From positions 3,950-27,743 of the forward strand of contig CAJTKV010000027.1 in NCBI GenBank assembly GCA_910577075.1: DNA of 23,794 nucleotides. Direction: 5' to 3'. The position numbers and the translations under genes were made by a program. This document shows, one piece after another, positions 1-7,482 of this stretch. A model generated the notes under the pieces. That model saw only the letters and a program-made list of their open reading frames with translations. It was not told the DNA's origin and searched no databases. How positions within the stretch are numbered: position 1 is the first letter of the stretch; every line of letters starts with the position of its first letter. This DNA is from an uncultured Bacilli bacterium. Its GTDB lineage: Bacteria > Bacillota_I > Bacilli_A > RF39 > UBA660.

Positions 1-1
1 G

Positions 2-1348
2 GATACTTACATAAAGGGCGTTGAAGCTGAAAAAGCCGATAAACTTGCCCAGAGTTATGGTGCCAGTGCCTACCGCGTAAAGACAACTGATCAATTCAAA
101 AAAGCCTTTGATGATATATTTAAAAATTATAAAATAGGGGAGTACTTTTTCTTTTTTTCTAAATATGAAAATATCGATTTTAAAGCCGTAGAACAGTACT
201 ATATGACCAATTATGGCCTTTTAAATAGCCGTCAAGATTACTATTCTTATAAGATAAAAGGCCCTCAAGAGCCAACTCGTTTTCCTCTCAATTTAAGTTC
301 GAGAAAAAACGAAGGTTATTTCAGTATGACAACTTATGATATTCGCATAAGCAAAAACGAAATGCAAGTAGTAGAAAATTTTGTAAATAAACTTCTTCCT
401 TTGATGAAAGGAAATGGCAGTGATTATCAAAAAATCCTTGCGGCCTACACTTATATAGTTAATACCACTTCATACCTAGTAGATAATGGCTTCGTAAATG
501 ATCTATTAGCATCGAACACCTCTATATATGATGTATTTATCAATCGCAAAAGCGTCTGTATAGGTTATTCCATAGCTTTCTCATATTTAATGGATAAAAT
601 GGGCATTGAATCCTATATAGTTGATGATATAACTTCTGTTAACGAAACTAATAAGACCGCAAATTCCAGTCATAGCTTTAATATTGTTAAATTAGATGGT
701 AAATTTTATCGTGTTGATTTAACGGGCAAACAATTTTTAACAGGAATGCGCAATTTATATGACAAAAAGTTGAATATATCTTCCACCGCCTATAATAAGA
801 GTGGTAAGCCAACGACTTACTCATTTGATTATAATAAAATTAATTCTTATCTTAATGAGGCAAAAACGATAAAAACTACTACCACTAAAAGGCAAGAGGT
901 AAAGACTAAGGCAACTAAGGCGCAAGCTCCTCTTAATTTAAGAACCCCAACATCAAATAATAACAATAATACTACATATCCAACTAATAAAACACCAGAT
1001 AGAACGACGACTACAATCGACGATGTAACAAAACCTAGTTATACAGTAGTTACAAGCAACGGTGGATCAACTACCACATATTACCAAAATCCATCCGTAA
1101 CTGAAAATCTTACTTCCCAAAATCCAGGAAGCGAAAATGCCAATAGTCATAATAGTAGTTCAACCGATAAAAACACTAGTTCCTCATCCGCCGATAAAAA
1201 CAACAGCAAAGGCATCAATTTAAATTACATTTTCGGAGCGATGATTGTCTTTGTAATTTTGATATTCATCCTCTATAAATTAAAGATGAAGCAGAAGACA
1301 TCATATGATGACAATATTACCGATATTCTAAATAAATATCGCAAATAA
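2..1348 (+). CDS. Transglutaminase-like protein with C-terminal membrane anchor (5' end outside window)
   Basis: The reading frame is open from the left edge, so the true start lies outside; an internal ATG at 203 has no clear ribosome site and is probably not the start. Counting from that ATG, residues 60-175 hold a transglutaminase-like core with a Cys-His-Asp triad: Cys119 in SVCIGYS, His157 in SSHSFN, Asp172 in YRVDLTG. A Thr/Ser/Asn-rich linker (about 225-330) follows, then a hydrophobic segment (about 335-352) and a short basic tail (KLKMKQK). The tail suggests the C terminus is in the cytoplasm and the catalytic domain outside, held on a flexible stalk. Known members of this fold act as proteases or crosslinking enzymes; the substrate cannot be read from sequence. 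A terminator follows the stop and separates it from the next gene. The family call is good; extracellular location is inferred. Confidence 0.8.
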   Translation, partial: DTYIKGVEAEKADKLAQSYGASAYRVKTTDQFKKAFDDIFKNYKIGEYFFFFSKYENIDFKAVEQYYMTNYGLLNSRQDYYSYKIKGPQEPTRFPLNLSSRKNEGYFSMTTYDIRISKNEMQVVENFVNKLLPLMKGNGSDYQKILAAYTYIVNTTSYLVDNGFVNDLLASNTSIYDVFINRKSVCIGYSIAFSYLMDKMGIESYIVDDITSVNETNKTANSSHSFNIVKLDGKFYRVDLTGKQFLTGMRNLYDKKLNISSTAYNKSGKPTTYSFDYNKINSYLNEAKTIKTTTTKRQEVKTKATKAQAPLNLRTPTSNNNNNTTYPTNKTPDRTTTTIDDVTKPSYTVVTSNGGSTTTYYQNPSVTENLTSQNPGSENANSHNSSSTDKNTSSSSADKNNSKGINLNYIFGAMIVFVILIFILYKLKMKQKTSYDDNITDILNKYRK

Positions 1349-1360
1349 TTCGCTTTCCAG

Positions 1361-1388
1361 GAGAATAGTGACAACTATTCTCTTTTTC
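1361..1388 (+). terminator. Rho-independent terminator after the transglutaminase-like gene
   Basis: A perfect 9-bp stem (GAGAATAGT/ACTATTCTC) with a 4-nt loop is followed by TTTTTC. It lies 12 bp after the stop codon at 1348. Confidence 0.9.
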
Positions 1389-1401
1389 TTGTCCAAAAAG
1401 G

Positions 1402-1447
1402 TTGACACATCACAATTTTTTTGATTAAATGTTTAATTGTGTGTGGT
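1402..1447 (+). promoter_or_regulatory. Promoter and initially transcribed element of the lysozyme-fold gene
   Basis: TTGACA (1402-1407), a 17-bp spacer, then TTAAAT (1425-1430) form a good sigma-A-type promoter. GTGTGGT begins at 1441, 39 bp after the first base of the -35, close to the expected start of the RNA. The same element at the same distance occurs at 3041 before the coiled-coil gene. The leader then runs about 65 nt to a strong GGAGG at 1496-1500, 7 nt before the ATG. Confidence 0.75.
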
Positions 1448-1507
1448 TTAAATCCGATACTTAATAAAAATATAACTTATATGTAATAAAAGAGAGGAGG
1501 TTTAAAT

Positions 1508-2962
1508 ATGAAGAAGGCGAAAGAAAACTATATTTATATACCAACCAATATGGCTGTAAAAAATCAAAGTCTTAAGGTCATATACCGCAAAAAGTATTTA
1601 GGCAAGACTCCTAAATCATTAATATATCTCCTAAAAAAGGCCTTATATCAATACATTATGGAATATATGAAGACTAAACCTATAAATAAGACCGCTATTT
1701 TAAATCGTGCCGAGGCCGTCATTCTCGACCAAAAATATGCTAAAATTTATACTTTAGTTGCCAACAAATATGATCACTTCGAAGAAAAGTATGAAAGACT
1801 AGCAAATGATTTTAGCTATAATATTCTAACAAAACTGCTTAATACTGGAAAATTAAGTTTAGGTTTGGCAATGAGCCTTTTCGTAATTTTAAATGATCCA
1901 TCACTAACCGTTCATGATGAAAATAAAGAAGTTATCGAAGAGACATCACAATATGCCTATGAAGACCTTGATAATATCATCGAACTATCAGAAAAACCTG
2001 AAAACTTTATATCTGATCAACCTCTAATGAATTTTACTACCAATGCCAATTATCAAAAGGAAGCAATGGTTTATACACAAGAAGATTTTAATAATCATCT
2101 ATTAAAACCTGAGAAACAAAGAGAATTTGAACATTATATTAATGAATATGCCTTCTATTTTAATTATAATCCCGAATATTTAATTGATCTATTTAAAAAA
2201 GCAACAAAAGATTACAGCAACATCGATTTAGTACTAGATAGCAATAGATACGACTTAACAAATCCTGAAACTATTGCCATCATGTATGTCTATTATTTCT
2301 ATCGTGATCCACAAAAATATCTTGGCATTAATTTGACTGATTATGGCTATACTTCAAAAAATGATTTTGTAACGACAAATGATAGATTTATTATCGAGCC
2401 TAACTGGATGCATGACCACATTGAAGATAAATCAGTAAAAAAAGAAGATATCACTCTAAGAAATGGTCTTACTTACAGCGAATATGTTGGTCGAATGAGT
2501 GATTTAATCGGCATCCCCGAAGAATACAAATCATATGTTTTAAGTGTTTCTTATGCCGAAAGAGGAAGATATGGCAGTGAAAATTCCATTTATCTTAACA
2601 ATATGGGTGGTCTAAGAGGAGAAAACGGTTTTTTCCCATATCCATCCCCTGAAGCTGGTATAATTGCCTTTGTTGTAAACCTCAGAAGATATGAATGGGT
2701 TTTCGATATTAATAGTTTAACGGATTTGGGAAATATCTATGACGGCGATGAATTTGTTGCTCAATGGGTAAAAAATGTTAGAAGTTTTCAAAACGATATT
2801 GCCAGTAATGCCAATTCCTACTTTTTAACTCCCGAAGAGGAAATTACCTACTTAGCAGACATTCAAACGTTAATTTTTGAAAACGATACTGATTATGAAG
2901 TCATAGAATTAAATATCAATTCTCCCAAAATTTTAACTTATAGAGAAGCCAATTTAGAATAG
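1508..2962 (+). CDS. Membrane-anchored lysozyme-fold (glucosaminidase-like) protein with cytoplasmic domain
   Basis: 484 residues. Residues 22-112 form a basic, helical domain that aligns, with about one gap, to residues 657-747 of the neighbouring coiled-coil protein. A short hydrophobic stretch (about 113-128) is probably a membrane segment with the N terminus inside. The outer part has an acidic linker (135-200), a Tyr/Asn-rich region (200-310), and a C-terminal segment (about 318-440) resembling glucosaminidase/lysozyme-like domains: YAERGRYGSEN supplies the candidate catalytic Glu351, followed by NNMGGLRG (364-371) and PSPEAGI, which match the usual NN-x-x-G and periodic-repeat features. 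The likely role is cleavage of peptidoglycan glycan strands by a cell-bound enzyme. It has its own promoter and terminator. The fold call is moderate because I judged it from motifs only; the N-terminal domain matches no family I know. Confidence 0.7.
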   Translation: MKKAKENYIYIPTNMAVKNQSLKVIYRKKYLGKTPKSLIYLLKKALYQYIMEYMKTKPINKTAILNRAEAVILDQKYAKIYTLVANKYDHFEEKYERLANDFSYNILTKLLNTGKLSLGLAMSLFVILNDPSLTVHDENKEVIEETSQYAYEDLDNIIELSEKPENFISDQPLMNFTTNANYQKEAMVYTQEDFNNHLLKPEKQREFEHYINEYAFYFNYNPEYLIDLFKKATKDYSNIDLVLDSNRYDLTNPETIAIMYVYYFYRDPQKYLGINLTDYGYTSKNDFVTTNDRFIIEPNWMHDHIEDKSVKKEDITLRNGLTYSEYVGRMSDLIGIPEEYKSYVLSVSYAERGRYGSENSIYLNNMGGLRGENGFFPYPSPEAGIIAFVVNLRRYEWVFDINSLTDLGNIYDGDEFVAQWVKNVRSFQNDIASNANSYFLTPEEEITYLADIQTLIFENDTDYEVIELNINSPKILTYREANLE

Positions 2963-2990
2963 TCCTAAGAACAATGGGCTATTTTTTTTA
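2958..2990 (+). terminator. Rho-independent terminator after the lysozyme-fold gene
   Basis: An 8-bp stem (AATAGTCC/GGGCTATT, one G-U pair), a 10-nt loop and a run of T at 2984-2989. The TAG stop codon (2960-2962) is inside the left arm. Confidence 0.85.
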
Positions 2991-3001
2991 GTGTCAAAGA
3001 T

Positions 3002-3054
3002 TTGACAATTCATAATAAATATGGTATTATTCGAAATTAAGTGTGGTAGACCAC
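3002..3054 (+). promoter_or_regulatory. Strong promoter and leader element of the coiled-coil gene
   Basis: TTGACA (3002-3007), 17-bp spacer, TATTAT (3025-3030). GTGTGGT starts at 3041, exactly 39 bp after the first base of the -35, as in the promoter at 1402. Here it forms the left half of a dyad (GTGGT-AG-ACCAC, 3043-3054), which could be an operator or a short hairpin at the 5' end of the RNA. Confidence 0.8.
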
Positions 3055-3108
3055 GCCAAGAATTTAGGAAATTATTAGAAAAATAAGCAGAAAAGGGGTA
3101 TGTTTATT

Positions 3109-5796
3109 ATGGCAAATAATGAGAAATTTAAGAATATGTTTGAAAGAGAAAAACAAAAGATTGATGAACTTGTTACGAAAAGAGATCAATTATTTATAGA
3201 ACGTGATAATATTTCAAGCACTGGTTCCGAAAAACGCGAAAAAATAAGAACTATTAATGCTGAAATTAAAACACTTAATCATGAATTAAGTGAAATTGGT
3301 CGTGAATTAGTTGAAAAAAACACTAGCCTACCAGAAGAACTAAAAAAATTAACAAAAATTAAGGGTAAGAAAGTCTTAGTTAATTATGAGATAAACGGCG
3401 AAAAATTAACGGCCCATGTCGTTTCCAATTCTAGAGGAAAATTTAACAATATTGCCTCTGAAATTAATTTAAATAACCAATTATTGGCTTATTTTAAAGA
3501 AACCGTAACGATTAAAGAAAATGGCATAGTATCGCAGTTTAAAATTGATGAAGAAGCCATTTTAAAGATGTCTTTAGAGGAAAAATTACAATATTATAAC
3601 GAACTATGTGCAAAAATATCTAATCCAGATATCGTTAGAGATCCCGCTAAAAGTGTTACATTAGGAAAACGCTATTGCCTTGTAAATGAATGTGATTTAG
3701 AGGTCTACATTGATTGCTTAAATAGATATATAGAGGCTTTAGTTGAATTAGAAACACAAAAAAAGGATTATACGAGATTACAAGCTGTTCAAATACTTGC
3801 TAATCAAACCATAAAAGTAGATGATGTAGAATTATCTTCCTTCCATATCGATTGGAATCTAGTAAATTCTTTTGAAACATTGGAAGAAAAAGCTGAATAC
3901 TTCAATAACTTGGCTAAAGAGATTGCTGCTGCTCCTAAAACAGATACTACTAAAGTTCCTTTAGGTAAATCTTTTGCCATCATCAACAAATGCGATGAAA
4001 TGATTTTCTTACAATGTTTTAACGAGTATCGTAAAGCTCAAAGAGCCATATTAGCTAGCAAAAAGCCGAAATATACTATTGATTGGGATTATGTCAATTC
4101 TCTTGACTCAGCCATAAAAAGAGCTGAATACTTTGAAGATTTATGTGGACGTATTGATGCTTTAGAAAAATTTGAAACAGTTATCATACCTTTTAGAAAC
4201 CATACGTTTGTCATTAACAAAGTGGACGAAGAAGTATTTAAAGAAGCTATGCATGAATTCGAAAAAAACTACCTTCAAGCTATAAAAGAAAAAAGACAGG
4301 CAGAAATTGCTCGTGCCGAAGAACAAAAAAGAAAAGAAGAGGAAGCAAGAGAAGCTCTAAGAATCGAAGAGGAAAAGAAAAAAGAAGAAGCTCGATTAGA
4401 ACAAGAAAGACTCGAAAAAGAGAGATTGGAACAAATTCTTGCAGAAGAAAAAAGATTAGAAGAAGAACGTGCAAGAGAAGCCAAAGAAGCAGAACTTAGA
4501 GAACTTGAGAGATTAGCTAAAGAAGCCGAAAGTCAGAAAAATGACTTAGTGAAACAGAATGCAGTAGTTTTCATCGCAGAAGATGCCGATAAAGAAAAAC
4601 ATCGCCAAGAACGTGATGAAAATTTAGAAGAAGAATGTCTTTTCATTGGAGCAAATCATCAAGATAGAGTAGGAGATGCTGCATCTACTCTCGATGAATT
4701 AGGCGAAATAGAAGCAGACGGAGATGAAGAAATCGATTTCTTTGACGATGATGAAGAAGAAGCCACTCTTGAAGATGGTGAAGATACTCATCAAGACGAA
4801 GTAACTGAAGAGCCAGAATTGGATGGAGAAGTAATCAATATTGATGGTTTAGAAATTGTCGATTTAAGTCCAGAAGATAAAATTGAAGATAGTGAAGAAA
4901 AAGACAAGGAAAATCAACCGGAAGATAAGAAAAAACGCTCATTAAAAGATACACTAAGTGGATTAATAAAGGGCAAAAAAGAAAAGAAAAAGAACAATAA
5001 AGAGAATATGGCAGTTTACGAAAACTCAACATCATCCGATGCTATTGAATTCGATATAGCTGATGAAGATACGCTAAAAGTCTTAGCATCTCGTGGATAT
5101 ATAGGGAATGTCTCAGAATCAAAATTATATACAATTAAAAAAGAGTTATATTTATGTATAATGGATTGGATTGTTGATCAAAAGATAATTAATAAAGTCA
5201 CAGTCGAAACAAAAAGGCATACTGCCCAAATAGATGCGAAATACGAGGATATATATAAATTTATCGCAACTAGATACGAAAATTTGGAAGATCGTTATGA
5301 GAGATACGCAGCTGATAAATACCATGATTTAAAAGTCAAACTTTCAATATGTGCTGGAACTGTTGCATGTGGGACAATCTTACTATTTACAGCCGGAAGA
5401 GGATTGCTTGCAAGTTCTAAAGCAGCTGATGAAGTTAATGCTATTACAAATCAAATAAAATATGAGGTTGAACAAGATACATCTGGTACTATTATTAATG
5501 CCCCAGAATATGATGCATTGAATCGCGCAAATGCCATGTTAATGGAAATAGAAGAAGATCTAAAATTACCTTCTCAAGAAGAGGATAACTTAGAGCAAGA
5601 AGTTTCTCCTTTGAGTTCTTCGGAAAACACAGCACCATCGGGAGAAACATCAACTAATATTTATACGAACAGAAATTCCCTAGAGGCCTTCAATATTGAC
5701 CCATCAAAATTGGGAATTGCTGAAGAAGATGCCACTGATGAAGTAAAGAGATCTGCTCAAACAAACAAAGCGCCTCTTTATGAACTAGTACGCTAA
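3109..5796 (+). CDS. Large cytoplasmic coiled-coil/repeat protein with single membrane segment
   Basis: 895 residues from the ATG at 3109, preferred because AAAAGGGG (3091-3098) lies 10 nt upstream; an in-frame ATG at 3100 would sit 1 nt from it. Counting from that upstream ATG, the order is: N-terminal coiled coil (10-85); three related units at about 147-217, 248-318 and 325-395; a long charged coiled coil (about 390-480) of E/R/K/A; a very acidic stretch (about 506-605); a basic patch (610-636); a domain at 657-747 shared with the N terminus of the lysozyme-fold protein; a hydrophobic segment (about 748-768); and a C-terminal tail of about 130 residues, probably outside. This looks like a membrane-tethered cytoplasmic scaffold. 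I do not recognise a named family. Its promoter shares an element with that of the lysozyme-fold gene. The bulk composition is low-complexity, so weak database hits to other coiled coils should be discounted. Confidence 0.85.
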   Translation: MANNEKFKNMFEREKQKIDELVTKRDQLFIERDNISSTGSEKREKIRTINAEIKTLNHELSEIGRELVEKNTSLPEELKKLTKIKGKKVLVNYEINGEKLTAHVVSNSRGKFNNIASEINLNNQLLAYFKETVTIKENGIVSQFKIDEEAILKMSLEEKLQYYNELCAKISNPDIVRDPAKSVTLGKRYCLVNECDLEVYIDCLNRYIEALVELETQKKDYTRLQAVQILANQTIKVDDVELSSFHIDWNLVNSFETLEEKAEYFNNLAKEIAAAPKTDTTKVPLGKSFAIINKCDEMIFLQCFNEYRKAQRAILASKKPKYTIDWDYVNSLDSAIKRAEYFEDLCGRIDALEKFETVIIPFRNHTFVINKVDEEVFKEAMHEFEKNYLQAIKEKRQAEIARAEEQKRKEEEAREALRIEEEKKKEEARLEQERLEKERLEQILAEEKRLEEERAREAKEAELRELERLAKEAESQKNDLVKQNAVVFIAEDADKEKHRQERDENLEEECLFIGANHQDRVGDAASTLDELGEIEADGDEEIDFFDDDEEEATLEDGEDTHQDEVTEEPELDGEVINIDGLEIVDLSPEDKIEDSEEKDKENQPEDKKKRSLKDTLSGLIKGKKEKKKNNKENMAVYENSTSSDAIEFDIADEDTLKVLASRGYIGNVSESKLYTIKKELYLCIMDWIVDQKIINKVTVETKRHTAQIDAKYEDIYKFIATRYENLEDRYERYAADKYHDLKVKLSICAGTVACGTILLFTAGRGLLASSKAADEVNAITNQIKYEVEQDTSGTIINAPEYDALNRANAMLMEIEEDLKLPSQEEDNLEQEVSPLSSSENTAPSGETSTNIYTNRNSLEAFNIDPSKLGIAEEDATDEVKRSAQTNKAPLYELVR
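3538..4284 (+). repeat. Three tandem protein repeats of about 71 residues inside the coiled-coil protein
   Basis: Units at 3538-3750, 3841-4053 and 4072-4284. Each begins with an aromatic-x-I-D motif (FKID, FHID, YTID), continues with a helix containing (E/A)-Y-(F/Y)-x-x-L, then a strand-like piece ending V/I-N-x-x-D (LVNECD, IINKCD, VINKVD) and a final helix ending in N-x-Y or H-E-F. The second and third share IDW and VNS. The units are diverged at DNA level, so the duplication is old. Confidence 0.75.
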
Positions 5797-5806
5797 GATA
5801 ATAAAG

Positions 5807-5836
5807 ACTATAATAATTAAATATTATAGTTTTTTT
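5807..5836 (+). terminator. Rho-independent terminator after the coiled-coil gene
   Basis: A perfect 9-bp stem (ACTATAATA/TATTATAGT), a 6-nt loop and six T at 5831-5836. It lies directly before the first possible ATG of the ZIP gene. Confidence 0.8.
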
Positions 5837-5872
5837 ATGCATAAAAACAGGATACTGCTAATAATATTTAAT

Positions 5873-6610
5873 ATGAATATATTGACACCTCTAATAATAT
5901 GCACTATAGCTGGTTTAGGAACATTAATTGGTTCTTTACTAGTATTTATACCTAAAATAGATAAAAACGGTTCTATGAGCCTTATTTTAGGGTTTTCAGG
6001 CACTATAATGATACTTATTTCTATTTTAGATCTACTCCCAACAAGTATTTCTACTATTTTATCATCATTTAGTACCCTCAAAACCTTCGTTATAGGTATT
6101 ATATCCTTTTATCTAGGATATTTAATAATAACTATATTAGATAAAAAAGTAGAGAAGGAAAGTAGCTTATACAAAGTAGGTATTCTATCTCTAATCGGTT
6201 TAATGCTTCACAATTTTCCCGAAGGAATAGCAACATTTATGACTAGTATAAATAATCAAGCCCTAGGAATAAAGCTAAGCATTGCTATTATGCTTCATAA
6301 TATACCTGAAGGAATATGCATATGTATTCCCATTGCCAAATCTACAGGATCGATAAAAAAGGGGATAGGGGCATCTTTTTTAGCCTCTCTTGCTGAACCA
6401 CTAGGCGCCTTAATTGCCTTTGTCTTTTTACATCACTATATTAACGATATTACCATTGGCATAATTTTAATATTTGTCGCAGGAATAATGATAACTCTAA
6501 GTATAAATAGCATTTATAAAGAAGCCAAAAGGTTAGAGAAGGGGAAGTGCTTCATTACCGGAGTAATCATTGCCATTATCTTCAATTTAATAAGTATTAT
6601 TTTCTTTTAG
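5873..6610 (+). CDS. zupT: ZIP-family divalent metal transporter (ZupT-like)
   Basis: About 245 residues, the usual ZupT size, with roughly eight membrane segments. The two family signatures are present: HNFPEG (TM4, His113) and HNIPEG (TM5, His142), plus LAEPLG with the conserved Glu174. These residues line the metal site in ZIP proteins, which import zinc, iron or manganese across the cytoplasmic membrane. I chose the ATG at 5873 because the following MNILTPLIICTIAGLG aligns with the start of E. coli ZupT. The frame extends up to an ATG at 5837, but that codon touches the U-tract of the preceding terminator and has no ribosome site. Neither start has a good Shine-Dalgarno, and I see no convincing promoter after the terminator, so expression may depend on read-through. 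Metal specificity cannot be told from sequence. Confidence 0.9.
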   Translation: MNILTPLIICTIAGLGTLIGSLLVFIPKIDKNGSMSLILGFSGTIMILISILDLLPTSISTILSSFSTLKTFVIGIISFYLGYLIITILDKKVEKESSLYKVGILSLIGLMLHNFPEGIATFMTSINNQALGIKLSIAIMLHNIPEGICICIPIAKSTGSIKKGIGASFLASLAEPLGALIAFVFLHHYINDITIGIILIFVAGIMITLSINSIYKEAKRLEKGKCFITGVIIAIIFNLISIIFF

Positions 6611-7457
6611 ATAAAACCCTACTCTTTTTAGTAGAGTAGAAAAAGAAAGTTGTCCATTTATGTCCAATATCAGATAATTTTCTATTTTAATAATTATAGA
6701 AAAACAATATCATGATATACTCTTAATAAGGAAAGCAAATTATAAGTGATTATAAAAATAATCGATAATATAATAGCAAACACAGATATATTAGATATCT
6801 TTAATTTATATAAATATTTTTCTTTCAAAACCCCTATCAAATTATTTATTTAATCAAAAGGGGAAAGAATCAAAAACAATCTAAATAATTGCATTATAAA
6901 TAGAATATATAACTAAAATCCATAAAATCCACCATATTATAGTAAGAGAATTACCCATCTTTTTTAGATTTAATCGAACTTCATATAATATATATTATGT
7001 TAACTTCCATATTTGTAATAAAAGACGCATAATTATACATCCACTTTTTATATACTCATATAGCTAATAATATTAATTATTAATATTGTGTATTTTTTAA
7101 ATACATTTTAGCTTTTGTTTGAATTAAACTACCCCTCTATTTAATTAAAATTAAAATAGGGGGCTTTATATTTTTTTATATAATTACTGACTAATATTTT
7201 TATTCTTTATTATAATACTCACTAATTTGCCTACTCTTTTATTAAAATTTAAAAAAGGGGAGTTGGACAACAAAAACACTCTCTATAAAAGAGTTGCTAA
7301 TAGAATAAATCAGCTATTTTTATTCTTTTAGTTCAAAGATTTTAATTATTGGTTATCAAACTCATATTATCGTTTATCAATAACATATAAATTTAACAAA
7401 AAAACACTATAAATAATTCTTCTAACTCCCCCCTCCCTTGCCTATTTAATTTACCAA
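6611..7457. other. Gene-free AT-rich region with several C-rich/G-rich hairpins
   Basis: About 850 bp between the converging ZIP and XRE genes. All frames are broken by stops and I see no RNA family I recognise. It holds inverted repeats with C-rich left arms and G-rich right arms: 6619-6639 (CTACTCT/AGAGTAG), 6831-6863 (CCCCT/AGGGG), 7132-7163 (CCCC-CTATTT/AAATAG-GGGG) and 7233-7263 (ACTC/GAGT with G-U pairs). CCTACTCTTTT occurs at 6618 and again at 7230. GTTGTCCA at 6649 recurs inverted near 7263-7270. A weak promoter-like pair (TTGTCC, 17 bp, GATAAT) is at 6650-6678 on the + strand. Confidence 0.6.
7132..7178 (+). terminator. Possible rho-independent terminator with no gene upstream
   Basis: A 10-bp stem (four C-G pairs, one bulged T, then CTATTT/AAATAG) is followed by a T-rich tract at 7165-7178. 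The nearest + strand gene ends more than 500 bp upstream, so it either ends read-through from the ZIP gene or an unannotated transcript. Confidence 0.45.
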
Positions 7458-7482
7458 ATAAAAAAAGGAGCATTAAGCTCCT
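7458..7482 (-). terminator. Rho-independent terminator of the XRE-regulator gene
   Basis: On the minus strand a 6-bp stem (AGGAGC/GCTCCT) with a 5-nt loop is followed by a run of T (7459-7466 read in reverse). The stop codon (7473-7475) lies in the loop. Confidence 0.85.

Noticed and set aside
4275..4484. Two long open frames on the minus strand under the coiled-coil region, rich in Leu/Phe/Ser.
   Set aside because: They are the antisense of GAA/AGA-rich coiled-coil codons, have no ribosome site, and show no family pattern.
5837..5872. Twelve-residue N-terminal extension of the ZIP transporter.
   Set aside because: Not shared with ZupT, touches the terminator U-tract and has no ribosome site.
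7069..7087. Perfect palindrome AATATTAAT-T-ATTAATATT in the gene-free region.
   Set aside because: All A/T and in very AT-rich DNA, no gene start nearby, so not called an operator.
6611..7457. Possible tmRNA, RNase P RNA or 6S RNA in the gene-free region.
   Set aside because: Too AT-rich and no conserved core of these RNAs is visible.
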